Shown in pieces: positions 8,009 through 15,365 of a stretch of 64,000 nucleotides of DNA. Origin of the DNA: Rhodococcus yunnanensis NBRC 103083 (GTDB taxonomy: Bacteria; Actinomycetota; Actinomycetes; Mycobacteriales; Mycobacteriaceae); the NCBI RefSeq assembly GCF_001895005.1, contig NZ_BCXH01000008.1, forward strand, positions 1 through 64,000. Direction: 5' to 3'. Under the pieces are notes generated by a model that worked only from the letters and a program-made list of their open reading frames with translations, was not told where the DNA came from and searched no databases. A program made the translations under genes and the position numbers. Numbering within the stretch: the first letter of the stretch is position 1; each line of letters starts with the position of its first letter.

Positions 8009-9283
8009 TCAGTTGAGGTCGGAAGCCCAGTCGTAGGTCTCCAGGAAGGGGTCGGGCTCGATCGGTGCAGGCGACTCCCAGACGGTGTAGATCAGGCCGT
8101 CGGCACGGATTTCGCCGATGCGTGCGGTCTTGGAGATGTGGTGGTTGTCGCCGTCGATGACGACTTCGCCCTCGGGGGCGGCGAAGCTGACGCCGTCGGC
8201 CGCTGCCTGAATGTCGCTGACGGCGAACGAATCTGCCTTCTCGACGGTGTTCTTCCAGAGGTAGACCGAGGTGTAGGCGGCCTCCATGGGGTCGGAGGTG
8301 GGCTTGTCGGCGCCGTACTTGGCCTTGTAGTCGGCCACGAACGTGGTGTTCTCCGGTGAGTCGACGGTCTGGTAGTAGTTCCAGGCAGTCAGCTGACCTT
8401 CGATGTTCTGTGCGCCGATGCCCGCGACCTCCTCTTCCGCGATGGATACCGAAATGACCGGCATGTCAGCGGCTTTGAGGCCTGCATTGGTGTACTCGCG
8501 GAAGAAGGCGACGTTGGAGTCGCCGTTGAGGGTGTTGAACACGGCGTCGGCATCGGCGGCGCGAACCTTGTTGACGATGGTGGAGAAGTCCGTCGATCCG
8601 AGGGGGGTGTAGTCCTCGCCCTTGATCTCGATGCCGTTCGCCTCGGCGTATGCCTTGATCTCACGGTTGGCGGTCTGCGGGAAGACGTAGTCGCTGCCGA
8701 CCAGGTAGAGGGACTTGACTCCTTGCTCCTTCAGGTAGTCGAGCGCGGGAATGATCTGCTGATTGGTGGTGGCACCGGTGTAGAAGATGTTGTCGGAGGC
8801 TTCGAGGCCCTCGTACTGCACCGGGTAGTACAGGAGTGCGTCGTTGTCCTCGAACACCGGCAGCATGGCCTTGCGCGACGACGACGTCCATCCGCCGAAC
8901 ACTGCTGCAACGCAGTCGCTGCTGATCAGCTTCTCGGCCTTCTCCGCGAACACGGTCGGCTCCGAGGCGCCGTCCTCGGCGACGACCTCGATCTGCTTTC
9001 CGTTGACTCCGCCGGAGGCGTTGATCTGCTCGATTGCGAGTGCGATCGAATCACGCACTGTCACTTCACTGATGGCCATGGTGCCGGACAGTGAGTTGAG
9101 CGAACCGACCTTGATGGTGTCGCCCGAGGTGTCGACGCACGACTCGGATGCCGCGCCACTGTCGCTCGATGCGGTATCGCCGGCCTTGCTCCCACACGCG
9201 GTGAGGGTCAGGCCGACCATCGCCAGTGCGGCCGGAAGTACCAGCGCGCGGATGGCGAACTTACTGGAAGGAAGAGCAGGCAT
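8009..9283 (-). CDS. urtA: Urea ABC transporter substrate-binding lipoprotein UrtA
   Basis: A 424-residue Peripla_BP_5 (type I fold) binding protein. The first 30 residues are a lipoprotein signal with lipobox LTAC (Cys30). The mature protein starts DTIKVGSLNSLSGTMAISE, typical of UrtA, and contains the UrtA-like AAVFGGWTSSSRKAMLPVFE and LLYYPVQYEGLE segments and a C-terminal TVWESPAPIEPDPFLETYDW. It captures urea (or short amides) for UrtBCDE. ATG 9283 was chosen as the codon preceding the signal peptide, with AAAGGG upstream. It is the first gene of the operon, and a GlnR-like motif lies about 85-100 bases upstream. Confidence 0.93.
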   Translation of the reverse strand: MPALPSSKFAIRALVLPAALAMVGLTLTACGSKAGDTASSDSGAASESCVDTSGDTIKVGSLNSLSGTMAISEVTVRDSIALAIEQINASGGVNGKQIEVVAEDGASEPTVFAEKAEKLISSDCVAAVFGGWTSSSRKAMLPVFEDNDALLYYPVQYEGLEASDNIFYTGATTNQQIIPALDYLKEQGVKSLYLVGSDYVFPQTANREIKAYAEANGIEIKGEDYTPLGSTDFSTIVNKVRAADADAVFNTLNGDSNVAFFREYTNAGLKAADMPVISVSIAEEEVAGIGAQNIEGQLTAWNYYQTVDSPENTTFVADYKAKYGADKPTSDPMEAAYTSVYLWKNTVEKADSFAVSDIQAAADGVSFAAPEGEVVIDGDNHHISKTARIGEIRADGLIYTVWESPAPIEPDPFLETYDWASDLN

Positions 9284-9366
9284 CTTGCAGCCCTTTCGCT
9301 TGTATACGGAGTTGTATTCGCGATTGCAGACAGTAAAGGGGAAGTATTGCGCGGACATGTTGCGCG

Positions 9367-9382
9367 GTGACGAGTTCGTTTC
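9367..9382 (-). promoter_or_regulatory. Candidate GlnR-type nitrogen-control site upstream of urtA
   Basis: Read on the minus strand, GAAAC-6 bases-GTCAC fits the b-a half of the actinobacterial GlnR consensus (GTnAC-n6-GAAAC repeats; AC-n9-AC in mycobacteria). A second weaker pair, TTTAC-n6-GTAAT, lies just upstream. The position 84-99 bases before urtA suits an activator. Motif matching by eye only. Confidence 0.4.
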
Positions 9383-9500
9383 GCGTATTACCGAACTGTA
9401 AACATGGTGGCGCGCCGCCCATCCGGGGATTCGGCGGCGACGACGGATGTGGCGGCACGTGCGGCGGTGGGCGCAGCCGTTGCGCGGCAACCACTCGGAA

Positions 9501-9548
9501 TGACAAGAGGGGTTGACATCCGGTGACAAGTCGGCTTGACTTTTGTCA
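9501..9548 (+). promoter_or_regulatory. Repeated TGACAAG half-sites before the XRE gene, candidate autoregulatory operator
   Basis: TGACAAG occurs at 9501-9507 and 9524-9530 (23 bases, about two helical turns apart), and the second copy forms an inverted repeat with GACTTTTGTCA at 9538-9548. A TTGACA hexamer at 9513-9518 lies between them. This layout fits autorepression by the downstream HTH protein. Confidence 0.5.
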
Positions 9549-9802
9549 TGACCGACGCGCTGAAGACCACTGCGTCGAAGGCAAACGCCTTGAAGACGAA
9601 CGCCTTGAAGACCAACGCGGTGCGTGAATTCAGGAAGGCCGCGCGGATGACGCAGGCCGAGCTCGGGAAGGCATGTGGGGTCAGCAGGCAGAGCATCGTC
9701 TCCGTCGAAGGCGGCGACTACGCGCCGAGCGTCTACCTGGCGCTGAAGCTGGCGAAGGCGCTCGATGCCACGGTCGAGGCGCTGTTCGGAGAAGGGGAGT
9801 GA
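9548..9802 (+). CDS. Small XRE-type helix-turn-helix regulator
   Basis: An 84-residue protein. The N-terminal 20 residues are a repetitive ALKTN-type tract encoded by near-identical 15-base repeats. The rest is a single HTH_3 domain (VREFRKAARMTQAELGKACG and VSRQSIVSVEGGDYAPSVYLALKLAKAL) close to the YgzD/YozG-like small regulators. These typically sit in front of membrane-protein genes. ATG 9548 was preferred over the in-frame TTG at 9536. The stop is 5 bases before the ATG of a membrane protein gene, and the three genes 9548-10832 appear to form one operon. Confidence 0.8.
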   Translation: MTDALKTTASKANALKTNALKTNAVREFRKAARMTQAELGKACGVSRQSIVSVEGGDYAPSVYLALKLAKALDATVEALFGEGE

Positions 9803-9807
9803 CGACC

Positions 9808-10344
9808 ATGAGCAGATTCACCATGAGCAGATTCATCAGGGCGATGCGCTTCGTCGGCGACCTGGACGACGAATTCTACGACGACGAACTGCATCGGGAC
9901 GTATGGAACGAAGCCTCCGCCGTCGGGTTCCAGCTGTTCGTCTGGGTCTCGCTCGTTGCGGCCGCGATCCTTCCCTGGGTCGCCGGGATCGCCGGTAGCT
10001 GGACCAGCGTGGGAGTGCTGCTCGTGTTTCTGTCGGTGGCGACCGCGGTGCTCGGGTACACGAGGGCGCGCGGTCTCGACATGCATACGTCGCAGAAGCT
10101 CACTCGTGCACGCATCTACGGCGCTACCGGCATCTACCTGCTCGGTGCAGGTAGCGCGGCAGTGACGCTTCTGGCGGAATACGGAGGCGGGAACACGCGG
10201 TCCATCGCAGCGGGTGCCTCGATCGGTGTGTGCGCAGGCCTCGCGGCCGGCATCCACGGCATCGTCCGCAAGAGACGGCTGGAACGTGAAGACGAAGCCC
10301 GCGCCGAACAGGAAGAGCTCCTCGAACTCGAGAAGGAAGGCTGA
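9808..10344 (+). CDS. Predicted membrane protein, first of two tandem paralogs
   Basis: A 178-residue protein of unknown function. After a short basic start comes the segment FVGDLDDEFYDDE, then VWNEASAVGFQLF and four predicted membrane helices (about 42-62, 68-85, 107-128, 133-152), ending in a charged RKRRLEREDEARAEQEE tail. The next gene encodes a clear paralog sharing the acidic motif and topology. The start region is itself duplicated: ATGAGCAGATTCA occurs at 9808 and again at 9823, so translation could begin at either Met. GGGGAG precedes 9808. The XRE regulator upstream is probably co-transcribed. A small-membrane-protein/HTH pair suggests an envelope or stress sensor, but this is inference. 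Confidence 0.8.
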   Translation: MSRFTMSRFIRAMRFVGDLDDEFYDDELHRDVWNEASAVGFQLFVWVSLVAAAILPWVAGIAGSWTSVGVLLVFLSVATAVLGYTRARGLDMHTSQKLTRARIYGATGIYLLGAGSAAVTLLAEYGGGNTRSIAAGASIGVCAGLAAGIHGIVRKRRLEREDEARAEQEELLELEKEG

Positions 10345-10349
10345 TCACC

Positions 10350-10832
10350 ATGAACCCTTTCGTCAAGACTCTGCGCTTCGTCGGCGACCTCGACGACGAA
10401 TTCTACGACGACGAACGGCAGCGGGATGTGTGGAACGAGGCTTCTGCCATAGGGTTTCAGCTGTTCTCCTGGGCGGCGATGATCGCTGCGGCAGTGCTTG
10501 CCTGGACCCTCGATCGGACCGGGGCATGGATCGCACTCGGTCTGTTGCTCGTCCTCACGGTCGTCACCACGCTGACGATCTGCTATTCCTGGGCCCGGGG
10601 CGTGAACCTGTACACCGCGTCGAGAATCGGCCGCGTCCGCGGCTTCGTCGTCGCGCTGATCATCCTGGTCGGCTACATCGGAGCGCTGGTGACGCTGCAA
10701 CCCGATCTCTTCGTCGATGCCAGTACGTGGGCCGGTGGCATCGTCGGCGGTCTCGCCGGTGGCGGCGTCGTCGGTGCCGGAATCTGGTACCTGCGTAAGC
10801 GCAACGCGCGCTTCGAGGCAGAAGAGATCTGA
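10350..10832 (+). CDS. Predicted membrane protein, second of two tandem paralogs
   Basis: A 160-residue protein similar to its neighbour over its whole length: RFVGDLDDEFYDDE, RDVWNEASAIGFQLF and four predicted membrane helices, with a basic C-terminus (RKRNARFEAEE). The two genes are separated by 5 bases and GAAGGCTGATC before ATG 10350 gives a weak ribosome site. The acidic DLDDEFYDDE motif is conserved between the copies, which suggests it is functional, perhaps for metal or partner binding. No family was recognised. It converges with the agmatine deiminase gene with 5 bases between the stops. Confidence 0.8.
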   Translation: MNPFVKTLRFVGDLDDEFYDDERQRDVWNEASAIGFQLFSWAAMIAAAVLAWTLDRTGAWIALGLLLVLTVVTTLTICYSWARGVNLYTASRIGRVRGFVVALIILVGYIGALVTLQPDLFVDASTWAGGIVGGLAGGGVVGAGIWYLRKRNARFEAEEI

Positions 10833-10837
10833 GCCGC

Positions 10838-11890
10838 TCAGTGCGCTGAATTGTCCTGCGGGGAAGGCTGATGCTGCGTGATGCAGTGAATTCCGCCGCC
10901 ACGTTCGAACAGGGGGCGCGCATCGACCGTCACGACCTTACGCCCCGGATAGGCTTGCTGCAGAATGGATGTGGCCTCGGCGTCGGCCGGATCGTCGAAG
11001 CTGCAGGCGATGACGCCGCCGTTGACGACGAGATGGTTGATGTAGCTGTAGTCGACGTACCCCCCCGAGTCCTTCAGCACGCAGGGAGCGGGCATCTCCA
11101 CGATGGCCCACTCGTTCCCGTGTCCATCGTGCGAGGAGCCGAGCACGTCCACGATCTGCTTGCTCACCTCGTAATCCGGATGCTTCGGGTCACGCTGGAG
11201 GTGAACCATGACCGTCCCCGGCGTCGGGATGGATGCGACGATGTCCACGTGGCCCCGGGTGCCGAAGCGTTCGGAGTCTCGGGTCAGGCCGCGTGGTAAC
11301 CAGATGACGTGGCTCGCGCCGATGGTTCGTGCCAGCTCGGCTTCGACATCGGCCTTCGACAGACCGGGATTGCGGCCGGGATCCAATTGCACTGTCTCGG
11401 TGACCAACACGGTGCCGGTTCCGTCGACCTGGATACCGCCGCCCTCGTTCACCATCTGCGAGACCACCCGCGGTGCACCGGAGAGATCCGCGACGAACTC
11501 GCCGATCCGACAGTCGCGATCCCACTGCGCCCACTCCTGCCCGCCCCAGCCGTTGAACACCCAGTCCACCGCAGCGACGGAACCGTCGGCCGCATGGACG
11601 AACGTGGGACCGATGTCGCGCATCCACGCGTCGTCGAGCGGCGCTTCGACGATGTCGACGCCCCCGGACAGATACTTCCGCGCAATCGCAGCTTCCGCCG
11701 GATCGACGACGACCGTGACAGGTTCGAACTCCAGAACGGCGTGCGCGACGGCCGCCCACGTCGACCGGGCTTCGTCCTTGGCTGCCTCGTCGTCGCCGAG
11801 CGAATACCCCTCGCACGGAAACGCCATCCACACCCTGTCCTGCGGCGCGGTCTCGGCCGGCATCGTGTAGTGAGGGCCTGCAGTGCTCAC
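10838..11890 (-). CDS. aguA: Agmatine deiminase family protein
   Basis: A 350-residue guanidino-modifying enzyme (PPAD_Porph family). Expected reaction: agmatine + H2O to N-carbamoylputrescine + NH3. Conserved segments are the substrate-site APLDDAWMRDIGPTFV, the WGGQEW turn, NEGGGIQVDGTGTVL, and the catalytic-Cys motif GGGIHC336ITQ near the C-terminus. The start is GTG 11890, overlapping the TGA of the nitrilase gene as GTGA, so the two are translationally coupled. It is the last gene of the polyamine operon. Activity on arginine-derived guanidines other than agmatine cannot be ruled out. Confidence 0.9.
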   Translation of the reverse strand: MSTAGPHYTMPAETAPQDRVWMAFPCEGYSLGDDEAAKDEARSTWAAVAHAVLEFEPVTVVVDPAEAAIARKYLSGGVDIVEAPLDDAWMRDIGPTFVHAADGSVAAVDWVFNGWGGQEWAQWDRDCRIGEFVADLSGAPRVVSQMVNEGGGIQVDGTGTVLVTETVQLDPGRNPGLSKADVEAELARTIGASHVIWLPRGLTRDSERFGTRGHVDIVASIPTPGTVMVHLQRDPKHPDYEVSKQIVDVLGSSHDGHGNEWAIVEMPAPCVLKDSGGYVDYSYINHLVVNGGVIACSFDDPADAEATSILQQAYPGRKVVTVDARPLFERGGGIHCITQHQPSPQDNSAH

Positions 11891-12873
11891 GTGATCACCT
11901 CGGTTGCTTCGTGGCCGTCGCCGTAGGGCCTGGAAGGATCCACCGGTTCGGTCAGGCTGCCGTACGTGTCGGGCCTACGGGTGAGCAGGAACGGAAAGAG
12001 CTCGAGCCAGTCCCGGCGCTGGTCGAGGTCGAGATCGGCGACGAGAACGGCAGGTTCGTCGCGCGGAGCCTGGACGAGTACGCGGCCGTACGGATCGGAG
12101 ATGAACGACGAGCCGTAGAAGGTGATGTTGCCTTCTGCGCCGCATCGGTTGGGCACGACCATGAACAGTCCGCTGGAAATGCCGTTGGCGACGATCACCT
12201 GCTGCCACAGTGGCTGGGTGTCGAACTTCGGGAACGCAGGCTCCGATCCGATGGCCGTCGGATAGGCGAGGATCTCGGCGCCGCCGAGTGAGTAGCTGCG
12301 GGCGACCTCGGGAAACCATTCGTCCCAGCACGTCGGCAGACCGATCCGTGCGCCGCCCAAGCCTTCCGGCGTGTACACGGGATAGGGGTCGTCTGCGGGG
12401 CCAGGGCGGAAGTAGGTGTCCTCGTAGTAGCCCGCGGAGATCGGAATGTGAAGCTTGCGGGTGCGAGCGAGGAGCTCACCGGTCGCCCCTACCAAAATGG
12501 CAGTGTTGAACCCGAGACCGTCTGCTTCCTGTACTTTTTCGTACAACGATGCATGCACGACGATGCCGTTCGCCCGCGCAGCTTCGGCGGCCAACGAGAA
12601 CGTCGGGCCGGTGAGCAGATCCTCGGCGTCGCGGCCTGGATTCGCGGGTGCGCGAGTGTCTGCCGGGTAGCGCAGCAGCGCGATCTCGGGCAGGAAGACC
12701 ACCGTGGCGCCCAGTCCTGCTGCCTCGGCAATAGCCTGCAGCAGTTCTCGGCGCAGCGCTGCGGCATCGGGGTTCCATCGATGCTGCACGAGCCCGACGC
12801 GCAGCGGTGCGCGGTCGCTCGGCGTCGTACGAGACAGCGGCGCTGGCGCGGTGAGATTGTGGAGGATCTGCAT
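11887..12873 (-). CDS. aguB: Nitrilase-family hydrolase, probable N-carbamoylputrescine amidase
   Basis: A 328-residue carbon-nitrogen hydrolase with the catalytic triad Glu63 (FLPEIAL), Lys140 (RTRKLHIP) and Cys182 (LPTCWDEWFPE). The CWD-WFPE motif and the GYYEDTYF-PG segment are typical of N-carbamoylputrescine amidase, which makes putrescine + NH3 + CO2. The partner agmatine deiminase directly follows, which supports this assignment. ATG 12873 with AGGAG upstream was chosen; the longer open frame is the shadow of the permease gene. Confidence 0.88.
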   Translation of the reverse strand: MQILHNLTAPAPLSRTTPSDRAPLRVGLVQHRWNPDAAALRRELLQAIAEAAGLGATVVFLPEIALLRYPADTRAPANPGRDAEDLLTGPTFSLAAEAARANGIVVHASLYEKVQEADGLGFNTAILVGATGELLARTRKLHIPISAGYYEDTYFRPGPADDPYPVYTPEGLGGARIGLPTCWDEWFPEVARSYSLGGAEILAYPTAIGSEPAFPKFDTQPLWQQVIVANGISSGLFMVVPNRCGAEGNITFYGSSFISDPYGRVLVQAPRDEPAVLVADLDLDQRRDWLELFPFLLTRRPDTYGSLTEPVDPSRPYGDGHEATEVIT

Positions 12874-12920
12874 CGGGACTCCTGTGACAACGAATGTGAC
12901 TTTTTCGGGTGCGGTCGGCC

Positions 12921-14444
12921 TCAGTCCTCGATGACCAACGCCGGGGTGTCCTTCTTCAGGATGTGCCCCTTGAAGAATTCCGGCATGCGCACCGCGATGA
13001 TCAGCATCAGCACGATGCCGAGCGCAATGATTCCGACACCGATCAGGAACACCATCCCGATGCCGAAGAGTGATGAACCGCTGCCGAATTCGGGGTCCCA
13101 CGCGTCGACCGAGGTCTGCACGAACACCACGACCATCCCGACGCCGCCGAGCAGCGGTGCCAGGAATTTGAAGAAGAAGTTCCGGACGGAGGTGAACAGC
13201 TCTTCGCGGAAGTACCAGACACAGGCGAAAGCCGTTATGCCGTAATAGAAACAGATCATCAGTCCGAGAGCTGCGATGGTGTCGGTGAGTACGTTGTCAC
13301 TGACCACGCGCATGACCGCGTAGAACCCGGCGGACGCGACGCCCGCAACGATCGTCGCGAAGCCGGGGGTGCTGAACCGCGGAGTGATGGAGGCGAATCG
13401 CTCCGGTATGGCCTTGTAGTGCCCCATCGCCAGCAAGGTTCGGGCGGGGGAGATGAACGTTGCCTGCAACGAGGACGCCGAGCTGCTGAGCACCGCGAGC
13501 GACAGCAACACCGCGAACGGTCCCATCACCGGACTTGCCAGGGCGGCGAACACGTTGTCCGAGGTGTCGGGATTCTGCAGGCCGTTGCCGGTGTCACCGG
13601 TACCCGCGAACAGCAGCGTCGCGACGGCGGTCAGCAAGTACAGCACGATGATGCAGAACACGGTGACGATCGCGGCGCGCCCGGGAATCTTCTCACTGCC
13701 CGCGGTCTCCTCGTTGACCGTCAAACAGACGTCCCAGCCCCAGTACATGAAGATCGACAGAGACAGCCCAGCGGTGAACGCAGAGAAGCTCTCGATGCCG
13801 AACGGGTCGAACCAGTCGAGGCTGAAGCTGATGTCGTCGGCACCCTCGCCCTGTCCGATCTTGACGAACGCGGCGATGATGAACCACGCCATGACCACGA
13901 GCTGGAAGGTCAGCATCGTGTACTGCACGACCTTCGTCTCCTGCATCCCGCGATAGCAGAGCCATGCCGACAGCGCCATGAACACCAGGCAGGTGATGAT
14001 GTTGACGGGTTTGTTGCCGGACAGGTCGGCGAGCGAATCGTTGCTGGTGACCTGTGCGAGGAAAAGGTAGAAGAAGTCGACGGCAACGCCTGCGAGGTTG
14101 GACAGCACGATGATCGTCGCGGCGATCAGGCCCCAGCCGCCCATCCATCCGATGTACGGGCCGAAGGCCTTCGATGCCCACGTGAACGACGTCCCGCTGT
14201 CCGGCTCGGCCGAATTGAGCTCGCGATATCCCAACGCCACCAACAGCATCGGAATGAATCCGACGATGAAGATCGCGGGCAGATGCACTCCGACCTCGGA
14301 GACCGTCGGACCGAGCGACGCCGTCAGCGCGTAGGCCGGGGCGATCGTCGAGATGCCGAGCACGACGCTGGCCAGCAATCCGAGTTGGCCGGCGGACAGG
14401 CCTTTGGATTCGACCTTGATGTCGTAGTGCGTGTGTTCCTTCAT
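12921..14444 (-). CDS. APC-superfamily amino acid/polyamine permease
   Basis: A 507-residue membrane transporter with about 12 hydrophobic helices. The first helix carries the APC motif VVLGISTIAPAYALTASLG (about 27-45), followed by ELNSAEPDSGTSFTWASKAFGPYIGWMGGWG in which SGTSFTWA is typical of the family. It probably imports the polyamine or amino acid degraded by this operon (putrescine, agmatine or a related amine); the substrate is inferred from context only. ATG 14444 overlaps the stop of the universal stress gene (ATGA). The gap to the nitrilase gene is 47 bases. Confidence 0.88.
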   Translation of the reverse strand: MKEHTHYDIKVESKGLSAGQLGLLASVVLGISTIAPAYALTASLGPTVSEVGVHLPAIFIVGFIPMLLVALGYRELNSAEPDSGTSFTWASKAFGPYIGWMGGWGLIAATIIVLSNLAGVAVDFFYLFLAQVTSNDSLADLSGNKPVNIITCLVFMALSAWLCYRGMQETKVVQYTMLTFQLVVMAWFIIAAFVKIGQGEGADDISFSLDWFDPFGIESFSAFTAGLSLSIFMYWGWDVCLTVNEETAGSEKIPGRAAIVTVFCIIVLYLLTAVATLLFAGTGDTGNGLQNPDTSDNVFAALASPVMGPFAVLLSLAVLSSSASSLQATFISPARTLLAMGHYKAIPERFASITPRFSTPGFATIVAGVASAGFYAVMRVVSDNVLTDTIAALGLMICFYYGITAFACVWYFREELFTSVRNFFFKFLAPLLGGVGMVVVFVQTSVDAWDPEFGSGSSLFGIGMVFLIGVGIIALGIVLMLIIAVRMPEFFKGHILKKDTPALVIED

Positions 14445-15337
14445 GCTCGATCTCCTTCACCACGCGGCACGACGATCATCGGGACGGGAAGTACGCGAAG
14501 AATTTTCGCGGCGGTGGAGCCCAGAAAGAGGCGGCGTGGTTGGCCGAGTCGGCTGGACCCGACCATCAGGATGTCGCCCTCGTGCCATTCCAGCGTCGAC
14601 ACTGCTTTTTCTATACTGTTGCCCTCGGCGACGATCGAGTGGACCTCGGTGCCTGCCGGAAGTGAGGCGTGCGCCGCGCGAAGGTTCTCGTCCGCCTTGG
14701 TTCGATCGCGTTCACGAGCGGCGAGTGTGTACGTGTCCTCGCCTGCCGCACGGCCGTCGAGGGATACGAGCGAGAGCAGCCGAAGAGGCGACGACGCCTT
14801 GGCGGACAGCTCGAAAGCGGTGTCGGTCAGCGTTTCTGCGCCCGGACGGTTGCCGACGGCGCACGTGATCTCACGGATCTTCTCGACTCGGTTGTGCCGG
14901 GTTCCCCGCGGTGCGAGCGCCAACGGCACGTGCGCCACGTGCAGCAACTCGCTGGTCACGCTGCCGACCGCATGCCTTCCGAGGAGACCGTCGCTCGCGG
15001 CGCCGACGACGATCATGTCGGTCTCACCCGTGTCCGGCTCGTGATCGGCGGCGAAGTCGATGAGTCCTTGCGCGAAGGACTCGTCGAACAGGAGGTGGCC
15101 CTCGGCCTCGATGCCCTCCGGCACGAGGGCCAACGCGTCGGCGAGCCATTCCGTCGCGCGCTGCACGAGGATGTCGTCGTAGGCGGTTTCGACGGGAGCT
15201 TTCGACGGCACCGGCCGCTCGCACGGGAGGACGACGCAGATGTCCATCCTGGCGTCGAAGGTCCGCGCGAGAACGGAGGCGAGCGCCACACCGTCCTCAC
15301 CGCTCGGGGTGGCTTGATATCCGACGATCAGGCGCAT
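14441..15337 (-). CDS. Two-domain universal stress protein (UspA family)
   Basis: A 298-residue protein made of two UspA domains. The first starts MRLIVGYQATPSGEDGVALA and ends with MIVVGAASDGLLGRHAVGSVTSELLHVAHVPLALAP. The second ends ILMVGSSRLGQPRRLFLGSTAAKILRVLPVPMIVVP. Both have the G-x2-G-x9-G-(S/T) type ATP-binding motif. Such proteins bind ATP and modulate metabolism or stress tolerance. Its place inside a catabolic operon, coupled by ATGA to the permease gene and 28 bases after the amine oxidase, suggests that it tunes transport or amine metabolism. ATG 15337 was chosen; upstream frame is not conserved. Confidence 0.88.
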   Translation of the reverse strand: MRLIVGYQATPSGEDGVALASVLARTFDARMDICVVLPCERPVPSKAPVETAYDDILVQRATEWLADALALVPEGIEAEGHLLFDESFAQGLIDFAADHEPDTGETDMIVVGAASDGLLGRHAVGSVTSELLHVAHVPLALAPRGTRHNRVEKIREITCAVGNRPGAETLTDTAFELSAKASSPLRLLSLVSLDGRAAGEDTYTLAARERDRTKADENLRAAHASLPAGTEVHSIVAEGNSIEKAVSTLEWHEGDILMVGSSRLGQPRRLFLGSTAAKILRVLPVPMIVVPRGEGDRA

Positions 15338-15365
15338 GTGGCTGCCCTTCCGGTGACGGGAATCT

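Noticed and set aside
13419-15044. 541-codon plus-strand frame opposite the permease and Usp genes.
   Set aside because: Antisense of two conserved genes; no domain recognisable.
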